A stretch of DNA of 64,000 bases from Paracoccus subflavus (GCF_004310345.1 NZ_SISK01000004.1:62001-126000), one strand, 5' to 3'. Positions 1 through 10,837 are shown, numbered from the stretch's first letter. Translations and numbers: made by a program. The notes: a model not told the origin generated them from the letters alone.

Positions 1-1
1 G

Positions 2-1666
2 ACCTTCAAGTCCGTCGCCCCGGCGGCGATCTACGAGGAAGGCGACCTGATCAAGCGGACCATCCGCGATCTCTACAATGCCGAGATCGACGAGGTTCTG
101 GTCGAGGGCGAGCGCGGCTATCGCACCGCCAAGGACTTCATGAAGATGATCATGCCGACCCACAGCCGGGCGGTGCAGCAGTACAAGGACCAGATGCCGC
201 TGTTCGCGCGCTATCAGGTCGAAAGCTATCTGGCCGGGATGTTCAATCCGACCGTGCAGTTGAAGTCGGGCGGTTACATCGTCATCGGCGTGACCGAGGC
301 GTTGGTGGCCATCGACGTGAACTCGGGTCGGGCCACCAAGGAAGGCTCGATCGAGGAAACCGCGCTCAAGACCAATCTTGAGGCCGCCGACGAGGTGGCG
401 CGCCAGTTGCGCCTGCGCGACCTGGCCGGGCTGATCGTCATCGACTTCATCGACATGGAGGAACGGCGCAACAACGCCGCGGTCGAGAAGCGGATGAAGG
501 ACAGGCTGAAATCCGACCGCGCGCGGATTCAGATGGGCCGCATCTCGGGCTTTGGCCTGATGGAGATGTCGCGCCAGCGGCTGCGTCCGGGGATGCTGGA
601 ATCGACCACCCAGCCCTGCGCGCATTGCCACGGCACCGGCCTGATCCGGTCCGACGACAGCCTGGCACTGACCATCCTGCGCGCCATCGAGGACGAGGGC
701 ACCCGCAAGCGGTCGCGCGAGGTTCTGGTCAAGGCGCCGGTTGCGGTTGCCAACTTCCTGATCAACCAGAAGCGCGAGCATATCGCGGGGATCGAGGCGC
801 GCTATGGTTTGTCGATCCGGCTCGAGGCCGATCCGGCCCTGATCTCGCCCGATTTTGCGATCGACAAGTTCAAGACCGCCACCCGCAACGTTCCCGAGGC
901 CGGCGCTTCGGTCCTGTCCGTCGATGCCGACCTGATGGCCCAGATCGACGATGAGGACGAGGACATGATCGAGGAAGCGGTTTCCCCCGACGAGGACGAG
1001 GAAACCGCCGAGACACTGGCCGCCGAGGATGAGAATGGCGACGGCCCATCGCGCCGCCGTCGCCGCCGCCGCCGCAGGAAGGGAGGCGACCGGTCCCAGG
1101 ACGAGGCCGCCGATGCGGGCGATGGTTCAGACGATGCCGGCGAGGATGCCGAGGCAGCGGATGCGGACGACGCCATGGATGCCGAGGGGAATGGCCGCCG
1201 CCGCCGCCGCTCGCGCCGCCGGCGCAATGGCGACCTGCCTCCGGCCGAAGGATTGCCCGAGGTCGTCGATCTCGAGGAACCCCCCCACCAGGCCGTCGAG
1301 GGCCTGCCCGGCCTGAATGCGCGGCCCGAAACGGCATGGGAGTCCGGGGCATCGGCGGAAGAGGGCGAGATCGTTCCCGTGACGGAACTCGCCGTCGAAC
1401 CGCAGCCGGCCAAGGAACAGCCAATGCACGCGGACATCGTGTCCCAGCCGGTGCAGCCAGACACGACGGCCATTGCCGAGGCGGTTCTGCTTGACGCCAC
1501 CACGGCCAGCGCGGGGGATCAATCCCCTGATCCGGTCGCAGAACCGGCACAGTCGGCCGAATCCAAATCGGCCGGGCCTGCCGCGCCCCTCGACCGCGAG
1601 CCTGAAATGGCCGAGGCCGATGCCGACCGCCCCAAACGCCGCGGCTGGTGGTCGGGCAACCGCTGA
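2..1666 (+). CDS. rne: Ribonuclease E/G, C-terminal part (5' end outside window)
   Basis: Endoribonuclease that starts mRNA decay and processes rRNA precursors; the C-terminal tail normally scaffolds the degradosome. The frame is open to the left edge, so the S1 domain and gene start lie outside. About 554 residues are visible. The catalytic Mg-binding aspartates are seen in AIDVNSGR (bases 299-322) and in LIVIDFID (about 431-454), and the zinc-link CAHC near bases 617-628 that holds the dimer together. After the catalytic part the protein becomes low complexity: acidic DEDEE stretches and two arginine tracts (bases about 1050-1080 and 1195-1222), typical of the disordered RNA-binding tail of alphaproteobacterial RNase E. 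It ends with an aromatic-basic tip (RRGWWSGNR). Identification is firm; the tail is too variable to assign partner-binding sites. Confidence 0.95.
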   Translation, partial: TFKSVAPAAIYEEGDLIKRTIRDLYNAEIDEVLVEGERGYRTAKDFMKMIMPTHSRAVQQYKDQMPLFARYQVESYLAGMFNPTVQLKSGGYIVIGVTEALVAIDVNSGRATKEGSIEETALKTNLEAADEVARQLRLRDLAGLIVIDFIDMEERRNNAAVEKRMKDRLKSDRARIQMGRISGFGLMEMSRQRLRPGMLESTTQPCAHCHGTGLIRSDDSLALTILRAIEDEGTRKRSREVLVKAPVAVANFLINQKREHIAGIEARYGLSIRLEADPALISPDFAIDKFKTATRNVPEAGASVLSVDADLMAQIDDEDEDMIEEAVSPDEDEETAETLAAEDENGDGPSRRRRRRRRRKGGDRSQDEAADAGDGSDDAGEDAEAADADDAMDAEGNGRRRRRSRRRRNGDLPPAEGLPEVVDLEEPPHQAVEGLPGLNARPETAWESGASAEEGEIVPVTELAVEPQPAKEQPMHADIVSQPVQPDTTAIAEAVLLDATTASAGDQSPDPVAEPAQSAESKSAGPAAPLDREPEMAEADADRPKRRGWWSGNR

Positions 1667-1674
1667 ACCCGTGA

Positions 1675-1699
1675 CGGGGCGCAGGATGACTGCGCCCCG
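1675..1699 (+). terminator. Perfect 10-bp hairpin after rne
   Basis: CGGGGCGCAG and CTGCGCCCCG flank the 5-base loop GATGA, 8 bases after the rne stop codon. There is no T-run after it, so it may be a 3' stabilising or Rho-assisted structure and not a simple intrinsic terminator. Confidence 0.45.
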
Positions 1700-1761
1700 C
1701 ACACAAAGGCGTGACGCCATGCCCTATGGCCCGTGGCGTCCCAGCGGATAAGGTGCCGGTC

Positions 1762-2505
1762 ATGCTGGGAATCGAGCTTGCCACCGCCGCCTTTCTGCCC
1801 GCCGCCCTGATTGCGCTGCTGGCGGGCATCCTGTCCTTTCTGTCGCCCTGCGTGCTGCCTATCGTGCCGCCCTATCTGGCCTATATGACCGGGGTCGGGG
1901 TGAACGGGCTGCAGGCGCGGGAACGCAGCGCGGTCTTGCCGGCCCTTTTCTTCGTGCTGGGCCTGTCCACAGTCTTTCTGGTGATGGGCTTTGCGGCCTC
2001 TGCCCTGGGTCGGACATTCCTGCAATACCAGGGCATCCTGTCCCAGATCGCCGGCGGGTTCGTGATCGTCATGGGCCTGCATTTCCTGCGGGTGATCCGA
2101 ATTCCTTTTCTGGATCACGAGGCCCGCATCGACGCGGGCGCCCAGGACGGCGGCGCCTTTGGCGCCTATCTGCTGGGCCTGGCCTTTGCCTTTGGCTGGA
2201 CGCCCTGCATCGGTCCGCAACTGGGCATGATCCTGTCGCTGGCGGCCACCGGGGGCGAAATGACCCGAGGCACTGCCCTGCTTGCGGTCTATGCCTTTGG
2301 ACTGGGAATTCCCTTCCTGCTGGCGGCGATCTTCATCAACCGGGCCATCGGGCTGATGAACCGCGTCAAGCCCTGGCTGCACATCATCGAACGCGTGATG
2401 GGCGTGTTGCTGGTCATCGTCGGCGTCATGCTGATCACCGGAGCGTTCTCGGCCTTTTCCTATTGGCTGCTGGAAACATTTCCGGGGCTGGCTAGCCTAG
2501 GCTAG
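1762..2505 (+). CDS. ccdA: Cytochrome c biogenesis protein CcdA (DsbD-type thiol transporter)
   Basis: Polytopic inner-membrane protein that passes reducing equivalents from cytoplasmic thioredoxin to periplasmic thiol proteins, needed for cytochrome c maturation. 247 residues, the usual size for CcdA, with about six hydrophobic segments. The two transported-electron cysteines sit in the family contexts SFLSPCVLP (first helix) and GWTPCIGP (mid protein). The ATG at 1762 was chosen because the protein then starts directly with a membrane segment and an AAGG lies about 8 bases upstream; an in-frame ATG 51 bases earlier would add an atypical polar leader. Co-directional with rne. Its last 9 bases overlap the 3' end of the convergent chromate transporter gene. 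Confidence 0.93.
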   Translation: MLGIELATAAFLPAALIALLAGILSFLSPCVLPIVPPYLAYMTGVGVNGLQARERSAVLPALFFVLGLSTVFLVMGFAASALGRTFLQYQGILSQIAGGFVIVMGLHFLRVIRIPFLDHEARIDAGAQDGGAFGAYLLGLAFAFGWTPCIGPQLGMILSLAATGGEMTRGTALLAVYAFGLGIPFLLAAIFINRAIGLMNRVKPWLHIIERVMGVLLVIVGVMLITGAFSAFSYWLLETFPGLASLG

Positions 2506-3663
2506 GGACAGGATCATTCCACCCGCGGCGCCCGTGGCGACCACCTCCCAAGCCGGCCTGTTCCAGCGCGCCAGCATCAGAAACAGGATTACCGCAAGGG
2601 CGAAATCGGCCCTGCGGGAAACCCCTGCGGTCATCACCGGGTCGTAAAAGGCGATGGTCAGGATACCCACCACGGCGGCATTCGCCCCCGCCAGCAGGTG
2701 CCGCGCCCAGGGCCGGGCGGAAATCGCCGCCCAGAAGGGCAGGGCCGCCGCCATCAGCAGGAATCCGGGCAGGAAGATCATCACCAGCCCGATCGCCGCG
2801 CCCGGCAAGCCTGCCGCGACCTGTCCCAGCCAGCCCGCCAGCGTGAACAGCGGCCCCGGCATGGCCTGTGCGGCACCATAGCCGGCCAGGATGCTGGCCT
2901 CGGGAACCAGTCCTTGCGATCCCGCGGCAAGCAGGGGCAGCACCACATGGCCGCCGCCGAACACCAGGGCGCCTGCGCGATAGAACAGGTCGGCCAGCCG
3001 CCAGCCTGTCCCGGCACCCGCCAGCAGCGGCAATCCGACCAGCAGCAGCGCAAAAACCGCCAGACAGGCGACCGCCCCGCGTCGTGACGGCCCGCGCAGC
3101 GTCTGACCCTGCGGGCCGGGCGCTCCGACCCCCAGAGCCAGTCCGGCAAGGCCGCCCCCGGTGATCACCGCAACCTGCGCCCCCGCCGTCATCGGCATCA
3201 GCGATAGTGCGGCCAGCGCCGTCAGGGCGATTGCCGCGCGCGGCCCGTCCGGCGCCAGACTGCGCGCCATGCCCAGCACGGCATGGGCAACCACCGCCGC
3301 CGCGGTGACCTTCAGTCCTGCGATCAGCCCCCCCGGCAGGCCCGTATCGGGCGGGGCGGTGCCCAGGATGGCGGCCAGCCCCACCATCAGCGCCGCCGAG
3401 GGCAGGGTAAAGCAGACCACCGCGACCAGCGCCCCCGGCAGCCCGCCGCGCTGCCAGCCCAGCGCGAACCCGGCCTGCGAAGAGGCCGGGCCGGGCAGGA
3501 ACTGGCTCAGCGCAAGGATCTGGGCGAATGTCTCGTCGCCGACCCAGCGGCGCCTGACCACCAGTTCCTGCCGGAAATAGCCCAGATGGGCGATGGGTCC
3601 GCCAAAGCTGGTCAGGCCCAGCTTGAGAAAGGTCCAGGCGATGTCGCCAAGAATGCGGTTCAT
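2497..3663 (-). CDS. chrA: Chromate transporter family protein (ChrA)
   Basis: Membrane protein of the CHR family, which exports chromate in characterised members; substrate here is not proven. 388 residues, a full-length two-domain ChrA made of two homologous halves. The N-terminal half shows the family signatures FGGPIAHLGYF and QFLPGPASSQ; the second half repeats them as FGGGHVVLPLL and AQAMPGPLFTLAGWLG. The start at 3663 places the conserved WTFLKLGLTSFGGP near the N terminus and has AGGA 9 bases upstream; longer in-frame starts add an unrelated basic leader. It stands between the rne-ccdA pair and ftsW, where many relatives instead carry murD/mraY, so it may mark a rearrangement point. 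GC content looks like that of the neighbours. Confidence 0.88.
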   Translation of the reverse strand: MNRILGDIAWTFLKLGLTSFGGPIAHLGYFRQELVVRRRWVGDETFAQILALSQFLPGPASSQAGFALGWQRGGLPGALVAVVCFTLPSAALMVGLAAILGTAPPDTGLPGGLIAGLKVTAAAVVAHAVLGMARSLAPDGPRAAIALTALAALSLMPMTAGAQVAVITGGGLAGLALGVGAPGPQGQTLRGPSRRGAVACLAVFALLLVGLPLLAGAGTGWRLADLFYRAGALVFGGGHVVLPLLAAGSQGLVPEASILAGYGAAQAMPGPLFTLAGWLGQVAAGLPGAAIGLVMIFLPGFLLMAAALPFWAAISARPWARHLLAGANAAVVGILTIAFYDPVMTAGVSRRADFALAVILFLMLARWNRPAWEVVATGAAGGMILSLA

Positions 3664-3836
3664 TTGCGCGATCCTGAAACGTTTGTGTGACCCCGGCATG
3701 ACAGCGCCCGGCCTGCACCGCAGCGTGACCCGAAAAGCCGCGCAATCCCAGTAGCAACGGGCGGTTTTTCGCGCTATGCTGATCGGCAGACCCGGACAAA
3801 CCGGGCATGACAAGAGGCAGTGACGGCGGTATTCCC

Positions 3837-5000
3837 ATGACCGAGATGGTCTTTGGCACGGCGCCCATACGGGCGGGCGACCCGATTCTTCCGCGCTGGT
3901 GGCGCACTCTGGACAAATGGTCGCTGGCCTGCGTGATGGGGCTGTTCGCGGTCGGCATCCTGCTGGGACTGGCGGCCTCGGTGCCGCTGGCGGAAAAGAA
4001 CGGCCTGCCGCGCTTTTATTACGTCCAGCGTCAGGCGGTGTTCGGCGGTCTGGCCCTGGTCACCATGCTGGTGATCTCGACCCTGCCGCCGCGCCAGATC
4101 CGGCGGATCGGGGTGCTGGGCTTTGCGGCGGCATTCGTGCTGCTGCTGCTGCTGCCCTTTATCGGGCAGGATTATGGCAAGGGCGCGACGCGCTGGCTGT
4201 CCATCGCGGGCATCTCGCTGCAGCCGTCGGAGTTCCTCAAGCCCGGTTTTGTGGCCATCTGCGCCTGGTTCATGGCCTCCGCGCAAGCGGTGGGGGGCCC
4301 TGCGGGCAAGACATATTCCTTTGTGGTGGCCGTCGTGGTGGTGGTCCTGCTGGCGTTGCAGCCGGATTTCGGACAGGCCTCGCTGGTGCTGTTTGCCTGG
4401 CTGGTGATGTTCTTCGTGGCCGGGGCGCCGATGCTGTTTCTGATGATCGTGACGGGGATGGCGCTGGGCGCGGGTGCCTTTGCCTATGGGGCGTCCGAAC
4501 ACTTTGCCCGCCGGATCAACGGGTTCCTGTCGCCCGACATCGACCCGCGCACCCAGATCGGCTATGCCACCAAGGCCATCCAGGACGGCGGCTTCTTTGG
4601 CGTCGGCGTGGGCGAGGGGTCGGTGAAATGGTCGCTGCCCGATGCGCACACCGACTTCATCATTGCCGTCGCGGCCGAGGAATACGGCACCGTCATGGTG
4701 CTGCTGGTGATCGCGCTTTACTGCACCATCGTCGTGCGGTCGCTGCTGCGGCTGCTGCGTGAACGCGATCCGTTCACACGCATCGCGGGGGCGGGGCTGG
4801 CCTGCGCCTTTGGCGTGCAGGCGCTGATCAACATGGGCGTGGCGGTGCGCCTGTTGCCTGCCAAGGGCATGACGCTGCCCTTTGTCAGCTATGGCGGCTC
4901 GTCGGTCATCGCCTCGGGCATCGCTGCGGGGATGCTGCTGGCCCTGACCCGCACACGGCCCCAGGGCGAACTGGCCGACATCCTGCGCAGGGGCCGCTGA
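3837..5000 (+). CDS. ftsW: Peptidoglycan glycosyltransferase FtsW (SEDS family)
   Basis: Division-specific polymerase that joins lipid II into glycan strands at the septum, working with a class B penicillin-binding protein. 387 residues, around ten membrane segments, with SEDS signatures [21 protein letters not shown] in the first half and [19 protein letters not shown] near the C terminus. ATG 3837 gives the MTEM start common in the family; an in-frame ATG 30 bases upstream lacks a ribosome site. The stop overlaps the murG start by one base (TGATG), so the two are probably translationally coupled. First gene of the division cluster in this window; the gene upstream is the oppositely oriented chrA, so its promoter should lie within 3664-3836. 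Confidence 0.95.
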   Translation: MTEMVFGTAPIRAGDPILPRWWRTLDKWSLACVMGLFAVGILLGLAASVPLAEKNGLPRFYYVQRQAVFGGLALVTMLVISTLPPRQIRRIGVLGFAAAFVLLLLLPFIGQDYGKGATRWLSIAGISLQPSEFLKPGFVAICAWFMASAQAVGGPAGKTYSFVVAVVVVVLLALQPDFGQASLVLFAWLVMFFVAGAPMLFLMIVTGMALGAGAFAYGASEHFARRINGFLSPDIDPRTQIGYATKAIQDGGFFGVGVGEGSVKWSLPDAHTDFIIAVAAEEYGTVMVLLVIALYCTIVVRSLLRLLRERDPFTRIAGAGLACAFGVQALINMGVAVRLLPAKGMTLPFVSYGGSSVIASGIAAGMLLALTRTRPQGELADILRRGR

Positions 5001-6097
5001 TGGCCGTTTCCGCGCAGGCACCCTTGGCCCTGATCGCCGCCGGAGGCACCGGCGGGCACATGTTCCCCGCGCAGGCCCTGGCCGAACTGCTGCTGTCCGA
5101 GGGCTGGCGTGTCCGTCTGTCCACCGACGACCGGGGTGCGCGCTATGCGGGCGATTTCCCCGACGCGGTCGAACGCAGCGTCGTGCGGTCGGCCACCATC
5201 GCGCGCGGCGGGCTGGTGGGCACGCTGACTGCGCCGCTGAAGATCGGCCTGGGCGTTCTGGCCGCGCGGGCCTCGTTCCGCAGGAACCGCCCCTCGGTGG
5301 TGATCGGCTTTGGCGGCTATCCGACCATTCCGGCCATGGCTGCGGCGGTCACGCTGGGCCTGCCGCGCATGATCCATGAACAGAACGGCGTCATGGGCCG
5401 GGTGAACCGCCTGTTCGCCCCCCGCGTGCAGCGGATCGCCTGCGGCACCTGGCCCACGGATCTGCCGGCGGGCGTTACAGGGCTGCACACCGGAAACCCG
5501 GTGCGCCAGGCGGTGCTTGACCATGCCGCCACCCCCTATGCCCCGCCGGGTGAGGGGCCGCTGCACCTGCTGGTGATCGGCGGGAGCCAGGGCGCGCGGG
5601 TCCTGTCCGACGTGGTGCCCGCCGCCATCGCCGCGCTGCCAGCCGACATGCGCCCGCGCCTGCGCGTCAGCCACCAGGCCCGGGCCGAGGATCACGACCG
5701 TGTCGCCGCCGCCTATGCCGATGCCGGGATCGCGGCCGAGGTGCAGCCGTTCTTCGCCGACGTTCCCGAACGGCTGGCCAGGGCGCATCTGGTCATCAGC
5801 CGGTCGGGCGCCTCGTCGCTGGCCGACATCACCGTGATCGGACGTCCCGCCATCCTGATCCCCTACGCCGCGGCCGCAGGCGATCACCAGACCGCCAATG
5901 CACAGGCCCTTGCCGAAGTCGGAGCGGCGCTGATCCATCCCGAATCGGTGCTTGACGCGCCCGGCCTGACGCGAGACATCCGCGCGATCCTCAATGACCC
6001 TGCCCGCGCCAGCCAGATGGCGGCGGCGGCCCTTTTCCTTGCCCGCCCGGATGCGGCGCGGCGCCTGTACGACCTTGTCACGGAGATAGCCCGATGA
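5000..6097 (+). CDS. murG: MurG, undecaprenyldiphospho-muramoylpentapeptide GlcNAc transferase
   Basis: Adds GlcNAc from UDP-GlcNAc to lipid I on the inner face of the membrane, giving lipid II. 365 residues with the glycine-rich GGTGGH (residues 15-20) that contacts the lipid-linked substrate, [13 protein letters not shown] in the N-terminal domain, and the second-domain signatures [11 protein letters not shown] and [23 protein letters not shown] around the UDP-GlcNAc site. GT28 fold, peripheral membrane. The start overlaps the ftsW stop by one base and its own stop overlaps murC by four (ATGA). Confidence 0.97.
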   Translation: MAVSAQAPLALIAAGGTGGHMFPAQALAELLLSEGWRVRLSTDDRGARYAGDFPDAVERSVVRSATIARGGLVGTLTAPLKIGLGVLAARASFRRNRPSVVIGFGGYPTIPAMAAAVTLGLPRMIHEQNGVMGRVNRLFAPRVQRIACGTWPTDLPAGVTGLHTGNPVRQAVLDHAATPYAPPGEGPLHLLVIGGSQGARVLSDVVPAAIAALPADMRPRLRVSHQARAEDHDRVAAAYADAGIAAEVQPFFADVPERLARAHLVISRSGASSLADITVIGRPAILIPYAAAAGDHQTANAQALAEVGAALIHPESVLDAPGLTRDIRAILNDPARASQMAAAALFLARPDAARRLYDLVTEIAR

Positions 6098-7521
6098 ACG
6101 CCGCCACCAAACTGCCGCACGAACTGGGGCCGATCCACTTTATCGGCATCGGCGGCATCGGCATGTCGGGCATCGCCGAGGTGCTGCTGACGCTCGGCTA
6201 TGAGGTTCAGGGCAGCGACGCCAGGAAATCCAAGATCACCGACCGTCTGGAAACCCTGGGGGCGCGCGTGTTCGAGGGCCAGCGGGCCGAGAATCTTGGA
6301 CAGGCGGGCGTCGTGGTCATGTCCACCGCGATCAAGAAGGGCAACCCCGAGCTTGAGGAGGCGCGGCGCCGCGGCCTGCCCGTGGTCCGCCGGGCCGAGA
6401 TGCTGGCCGAACTGATGCGGATGAAATCCAACATCGCCATCGCCGGCACCCACGGCAAGACCACGACCACGACCATGGTCGCGACCCTGCTGGACGCTGG
6501 CGGGCTGGACCCGACCGTCATCAACGGCGGCGTGATCCATGCCTATGGGTCCAACGCACGGGCGGGCGCCGGGGAATGGATGGTGGTCGAGGCCGACGAA
6601 TCCGACGGCAGCTTCAACCGCCTGCCCGCCGACATCGCCATCGTGACCAACATCGACCCCGAGCATATGGAGCATTGGGGCAGCTTCGACGCGCTGCGCC
6701 AGGGGTTCCTGAACTTCGCCTCGGGCATTCCGTTCTACGGGCTGGCCGTCTGCTGCACCGACCACCCCGAGGTTCAGGCCCTTGTGGGCAAGCTGACCGA
6801 CCGGCGCGTGGTCACCTTCGGCTTCAATGCCCAGGCCGACGTGCGCGCCATGAACCTGCGTTACGAGAACGGCATCGCGCATTTCGACATTGCCTTGCAG
6901 GGCGAAGGCCCGACCGAGACCGGCGATCTGGAAATGATCGAGGGCTGCACCCTGCCGATGCCGGGCGACCACAACGTGTCGAACTGCCTGGCGGCCGTTG
7001 CCGTCGCCCGGCATCTGGGCATCAAGAAGGCCGAAATCCGCGAGGCCCTGGCGAAATTCGGCGGGGTCGGGCGGCGCTTTACCCGCGTGGGCGACGTGGG
7101 CGGCGTCACCATCATCGACGACTACGGCCACCACCCGGTCGAAATCGCCGCCGTGCTGAAGGCCGCGCGCCAGGCCACAAAAGGCCGCGTGATCGCCGTC
7201 CACCAGCCGCACCGCTTTACCCGCCTGTCCAGTCTGTTCGACGATTTCTGCACCTGCTTCAACGAGGCCGACGTGGTCGCCATCGCCGAAGTCTATGCGG
7301 CGGGCGAAGACCCGATTCCCGGCGCCACCCGTGACGATCTGGTGGCGGGCCTGATCGCCCATGGCCACCGCCACGCCCGGGCGATCCTGGACGAGAACGA
7401 CCTTGAACGTCTGGTCCGCGAACAGGCTCGGCCCGGCGACATGGTGGTCTGCCTGGGGGCGGGCACCATTTCCACCTGGGCCAACGGCCTGCCGGAACGG
7501 CTGCAGGGGCGGGCCGCGTGA
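6094..7521 (+). CDS. murC: MurC, UDP-N-acetylmuramate--L-alanine ligase
   Basis: ATP-dependent cytoplasmic ligase that adds the first amino acid of the peptidoglycan stem peptide. 475 residues, normal length. The N-terminal Rossmann signature [15 protein letters not shown] binds the UDP sugar; the ATP loop GTHGKTTTT is at residues 118-126; EADESDGSF and [12 protein letters not shown] are the central-domain metal and ATP contacts; [10 protein letters not shown] marks the C-terminal amino-acid binding domain. ATGA overlaps on both sides, with murG and with the following small membrane protein gene. Confidence 0.97.
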   Translation: MNAATKLPHELGPIHFIGIGGIGMSGIAEVLLTLGYEVQGSDARKSKITDRLETLGARVFEGQRAENLGQAGVVVMSTAIKKGNPELEEARRRGLPVVRRAEMLAELMRMKSNIAIAGTHGKTTTTTMVATLLDAGGLDPTVINGGVIHAYGSNARAGAGEWMVVEADESDGSFNRLPADIAIVTNIDPEHMEHWGSFDALRQGFLNFASGIPFYGLAVCCTDHPEVQALVGKLTDRRVVTFGFNAQADVRAMNLRYENGIAHFDIALQGEGPTETGDLEMIEGCTLPMPGDHNVSNCLAAVAVARHLGIKKAEIREALAKFGGVGRRFTRVGDVGGVTIIDDYGHHPVEIAAVLKAARQATKGRVIAVHQPHRFTRLSSLFDDFCTCFNEADVVAIAEVYAAGEDPIPGATRDDLVAGLIAHGHRHARAILDENDLERLVREQARPGDMVVCLGAGTISTWANGLPERLQGRAA

Positions 7522-7775
7522 CGGCCGATCTTGTCATAACGGCGGCCATCGGCCTGGGATGGCTAGCGCTGGCCCTGTTGCAGCCCCGGTTGCATCCCCG
7601 GCAGCGGGCGCGGGCCTTCTGGGCGCTTGTGGGGGTGGGCATTCCGTTGCTGGGCTGGCTGACCCTGACCGGGGGCCCGATCGCCGGCGTGACGGGTCTG
7701 GCCCTGGGCATCGCCATGTTGCTGCGCGCCCCGCGCCGCCGGGATGTCAAGCGCCCCGCCCCGCCACTGGACTGA
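7518..7775 (+). CDS. Small membrane protein, DUF2484-like
   Basis: 85 residues starting at a GTG inside the murC stop (GTGA overlap). Three hydrophobic segments (about residues 3-20, 32-50 and 52-67) are followed by a basic tail, RAPRRRDVK, so it is an integral membrane protein with the tail probably cytoplasmic. I recognise it as the DUF2484 type found between murC and murB in Rhodobacteraceae; no function is established. Position inside the cell wall operon and tight coupling to murC suggest an envelope role, which is inference only. Confidence 0.65.
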   Translation: MTADLVITAAIGLGWLALALLQPRLHPRQRARAFWALVGVGIPLLGWLTLTGGPIAGVTGLALGIAMLLRAPRRRDVKRPAPPLD

Positions 7776-7869
7776 CCGGCGGCCGATTTTGATCGGCACG
7801 CGGTGCCAAGGGCCGACGGCATCGGGCCGGCGGTTGACCAGGGCCACCCCGCTGGCTACCACCGTCTCC

Positions 7870-8811
7870 ATGATGACCGACCTTCCCCCCGTTCGCGGCA
7901 CCCTGACCCCCGACCGTCCCCTGGACGCCCTGACATGGCTGCGCGTCGGCGGCCCGGCCGACTGGCTGTTCCAGCCGGCCGACGAGGATGACCTGGCCGA
8001 TTTCCTGCGCGATCTGGACCCTGCGGTTCCGGTCTTTCCGATGGGCGTCGGCAGCAACCTGATCGTGCGCGACGGCGGCATCAGGGGGGTGGTGATCCGG
8101 CTGGGCCGGGGCTTCAACGGAATCACCGTCGATGGCGACCGCGTGACCGCCGGCGCCGCCGCCCTGGATGCCCATGTCGCGCGGCGGGCGGCGGACATGG
8201 GGCTGGACCTGACCTTTCTGCGCACCATCCCTGGCAGCATCGGCGGCGCGGTCCGCATGAACGCCGGCTGCTATGGCGCTTATGTCGCCGATCACCTGAT
8301 CGAGGCGCGGGCCGTTTCGCGCCGGGGTGACCGGATCGTCCTGACCCGCGACGAGTTGCGCTTTGCCTATCGTCATGCCGAGTTGCCCCCAGGATGCATC
8401 GTGACCGAGGCCATCTTTCACGCGATCCCCGGCGATCCCGATGTCTTGCATCGCAGGATGGCCGACCAGCTTGCGCGACGGGACGAGACGCAGCCCACCA
8501 GGGATCGCAGCGCAGGCTCGACGTTCCGCAATCCGGCGGGGTTCAGTTCGACCGGACAGGCCGATGATGTCCACGATCTCAAGGCCTGGTCGCTGATCGA
8601 CCGGGCGGGCCTGCGGGGCCACAGTTGGGGCGGAGCGCAGATGTCGGAAAAGCATCCGAACTTTCTGCTGAACACGGGCGGCGCCACGGCGGCCGAACTC
8701 GAGGCCCTGGGCGAACTGGTGCGTCGCCGCGTGCTGGAGGACAGCGGCCACGACCTGCAATGGGAGGTGATCCGGATAGGAGATCCACAGCCGGGCTCAA
8801 CCACGGATTGA
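7870..8811 (+). CDS. murB: MurB, UDP-N-acetylenolpyruvoylglucosamine reductase
   Basis: FAD enzyme that uses NADPH to reduce UDP-GlcNAc-enolpyruvate to UDP-MurNAc. 313 residues. FAD-binding [13 protein letters not shown] (about 58-70) and [15 protein letters not shown] (122-136); the proton-donor serine is S217 in GSTFRNP. The compact C-terminal part fits the type II form (no extra loop). The start at ATG ATG 7870/7873 begins just before the conserved [20 protein letters not shown]; no clear Shine-Dalgarno precedes it. The gene is separated from the DUF2484 gene by 94 bases, the only real gap in the run from ftsW to murB. Confidence 0.95.
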   Translation: MMTDLPPVRGTLTPDRPLDALTWLRVGGPADWLFQPADEDDLADFLRDLDPAVPVFPMGVGSNLIVRDGGIRGVVIRLGRGFNGITVDGDRVTAGAAALDAHVARRAADMGLDLTFLRTIPGSIGGAVRMNAGCYGAYVADHLIEARAVSRRGDRIVLTRDELRFAYRHAELPPGCIVTEAIFHAIPGDPDVLHRRMADQLARRDETQPTRDRSAGSTFRNPAGFSSTGQADDVHDLKAWSLIDRAGLRGHSWGGAQMSEKHPNFLLNTGGATAAELEALGELVRRRVLEDSGHDLQWEVIRIGDPQPGSTTD

Positions 8812-8966
8812 CAGGCGATTCAGCCAACAATCTTTGGCAGATAACCAGAATTGCTCTTTTGCGATTTGCGCGCATCCGCTATCCTTGACAGGCAAGCGCA
8901 GGATCGGGGCCAACCCGGCCGCGCGGGGCAGGACAATCCCGGACCAACCGGGGCGAAAGGCAAAAC

Positions 8967-9902
8967 GTGGCGGGCAGGTCGAGCAGGACAGCCCATACCG
9001 TAGCCGTTCTGATGGGCGGACCCTCGGCCGAGCGAGAGGTGTCGCTGTCGTCGGGACGCGAATGCGCGAATGCGCTGCGGATGGCGGGCTATGAGGTGAT
9101 CGAGGTCGAACTGGGCCCGGATCGCGGCGGCGATCTGGTGGCACGCCTGGCCGCCTTGCGCGCCGATGTCGTCTTCAACGCGCTGCATGGCCGATGGGGC
9201 GAGGATGGCTGCGTCCAGGGCATCCTGGAATGGCTCGACCTGCCCTATACCCATTCCGGCGTCCTGGCCTCGGCCCTGGCGATGGACAAGACCCGGGCCA
9301 AGGACGCGCTGCGTGGGGCGGGGCTGCCGGTGGTGGACAGCGTCATCGCCTGCGCGGCCGAAGTCCGCGCCCGCCATGTCCTGCCGCCACCCTATGTGGT
9401 CAAGCCGAACGACGAAGGCTCGTCGGTGGGCGTCTATATCGTCCATGACGGCGCCAACCAGCCGCCGCAGTTGGCCCCGACCATGCCGGCGCATGTGATG
9501 GTCGAAACCTATGCGCCCGGGCGCGAACTGACCACCGCCGTGATGGGCGACCGCGCCCTGGGCGTGACCGAGATCGTGACCGAGGGCTGGTACGACTATG
9601 CCGCCAAGTATTCGGTCGGGGGCTCGCGTCATGTGATCCCGGCGGACATTCCCACGGACATCACGGCCGCCTGCCTGGACCATGCGCTGCGTGCCCATCA
9701 GGCGCTTGGCTGCCGTGGGCTGTCGCGCACCGATTTCCGCTGGGATGACGCGCGCGGCCTGGACGGGCTGATCATCCTCGAGGTGAACACCCAGCCCGGC
9801 ATGACGCCGACGTCGCTGGCCCCCGAACAGGCCGCCCATGCCGGGATCGACTTTCCGGCATTGATGCGGTGGATGATAGAGGACGCGCTGTGCCGGACGT
9901 GA
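8967..9902 (+). CDS. ddl: D-alanine--D-alanine ligase
   Basis: ATP-grasp enzyme making the D-Ala-D-Ala dipeptide for the peptidoglycan stem. 311 residues. Seen are the N-terminal [15 protein letters not shown], the ATP-grasp [26 protein letters not shown] and the metal-binding [15 protein letters not shown]. Start codon is GTG at 8967 with AAAGG about 8 bases upstream. The 155-base gap before it contains a perfect TTGACA at 8885-8890 but no convincing -10 element at the right distance, so I do not call a promoter. Its 3' end overlaps ftsQ. Confidence 0.96.
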   Translation: MAGRSSRTAHTVAVLMGGPSAEREVSLSSGRECANALRMAGYEVIEVELGPDRGGDLVARLAALRADVVFNALHGRWGEDGCVQGILEWLDLPYTHSGVLASALAMDKTRAKDALRGAGLPVVDSVIACAAEVRARHVLPPPYVVKPNDEGSSVGVYIVHDGANQPPQLAPTMPAHVMVETYAPGRELTTAVMGDRALGVTEIVTEGWYDYAAKYSVGGSRHVIPADIPTDITAACLDHALRAHQALGCRGLSRTDFRWDDARGLDGLIILEVNTQPGMTPTSLAPEQAAHAGIDFPALMRWMIEDALCRT

Positions 9903-10834
9903 TCGACCACCGCCCGAACCGCCCCTCTCTGCCCGAGCGGATCAAGCGCGATCCGGCCCCCACGCGACTGCAATACCGGCTGGAACGCATGTGGCTGCGG
10001 CCGATCTGGCGGCAGGCCGTGCGGGTGGGCGTGCCGTCCTTTCTGATCGCCCTGACCGCCGGGCTTTGGCTGGCCGACGAGGATCGCCGCGCAACGCTGA
10101 CCGGCGGCGTCCGGCAGGTGATGGACAAGGTGCAAAGCCGCGAGGAGTTTCTGGTTCGCACCATGACGGTCGAGGGCGCCTCTCCGGTCGTGGACAAGGC
10201 GCTGCGGGCGATGCTGCCGGTGGAGTTGCCGGCCTCCAGCTTTGACATCGACCTGACGGCCTTGCGGTTGCAGGTGATGCAGCTTGACGTGATCGAATCC
10301 ATCGACCTGCGCATCAAACCGGGCGGCATCCTGTCGGCGGTGGTCAAGGAACGCGAGCCCGCGATCCTGTGGCGCCATGCGCGCGGCATCGACATTCTTG
10401 ACCGGTCTGGCCACCGCGTCGCATCGGTCACGGCACGCGACGTGCGCGCGGATCTGCCGCTGATCGCGGGCGACGGGGCCGACCTGGCCGTCACCGAGGC
10501 CCTGGCCCTGATTGATGCCGCCGGGCCGATCCTGCCCCGCGTGCGCGGACTGGTCCGCCGGGGGGAACGCCGCTGGGATCTGGAACTGGATCACGGGCAG
10601 CGGATCATGCTGCCGGCGGACGGCGCCGTGATCGCCCTGCAGGCGGCGATGGCGCTGGAACGGTCGCAGGACATGCTGGGCCGCGACATCGTGGCGGTGG
10701 ATTTGCGCAATCCGTCCCGCCCGGTGCTGCGGTTGGGGATCGAAGCGCGCAACACGCTGCGTCAGGCGCGGGGCCAGCCGCTGCTGGGACCGGACGGCAG
10801 GATCATTCAGGACGAAGAAAAGACGGAGGGTTGA
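9890..10834 (+). CDS. ftsQ: Cell division protein FtsQ
   Basis: Bitopic divisome protein with a short cytoplasmic head, one membrane segment (about residues 38-54) and a periplasmic POTRA domain that binds FtsB/FtsL. About 314 residues. The body fits alphaproteobacterial Fts[17 protein letters not shown] opens the POTRA domain, and [30 protein letters not shown] follows in separate strands. The GTG at 9890 was chosen because GAGGA lies 7 bases before it; another GTG at 9869 in the same frame is possible and would add 7 residues. It overlaps ddl by 13 bases and ends 3 bases before ftsA. Confidence 0.9.
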   Translation: MPDVIDHRPNRPSLPERIKRDPAPTRLQYRLERMWLRPIWRQAVRVGVPSFLIALTAGLWLADEDRRATLTGGVRQVMDKVQSREEFLVRTMTVEGASPVVDKALRAMLPVELPASSFDIDLTALRLQVMQLDVIESIDLRIKPGGILSAVVKEREPAILWRHARGIDILDRSGHRVASVTARDVRADLPLIAGDGADLAVTEALALIDAAGPILPRVRGLVRRGERRWDLELDHGQRIMLPADGAVIALQAAMALERSQDMLGRDIVAVDLRNPSRPVLRLGIEARNTLRQARGQPLLGPDGRIIQDEEKTEG

Positions 10835-10837
10835 GGG

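Noticed and set aside
2497-3663. chrA as a recent foreign island
   Set aside because: Base composition and codon use look like the neighbours, and no flanking repeats or mobile genes exist.
8885-8913. Promoter with TTGACA before ddl
   Set aside because: Consensus -35, but no AT-rich -10 at 16-18 bases; downstream is GGATCGGGGCC.
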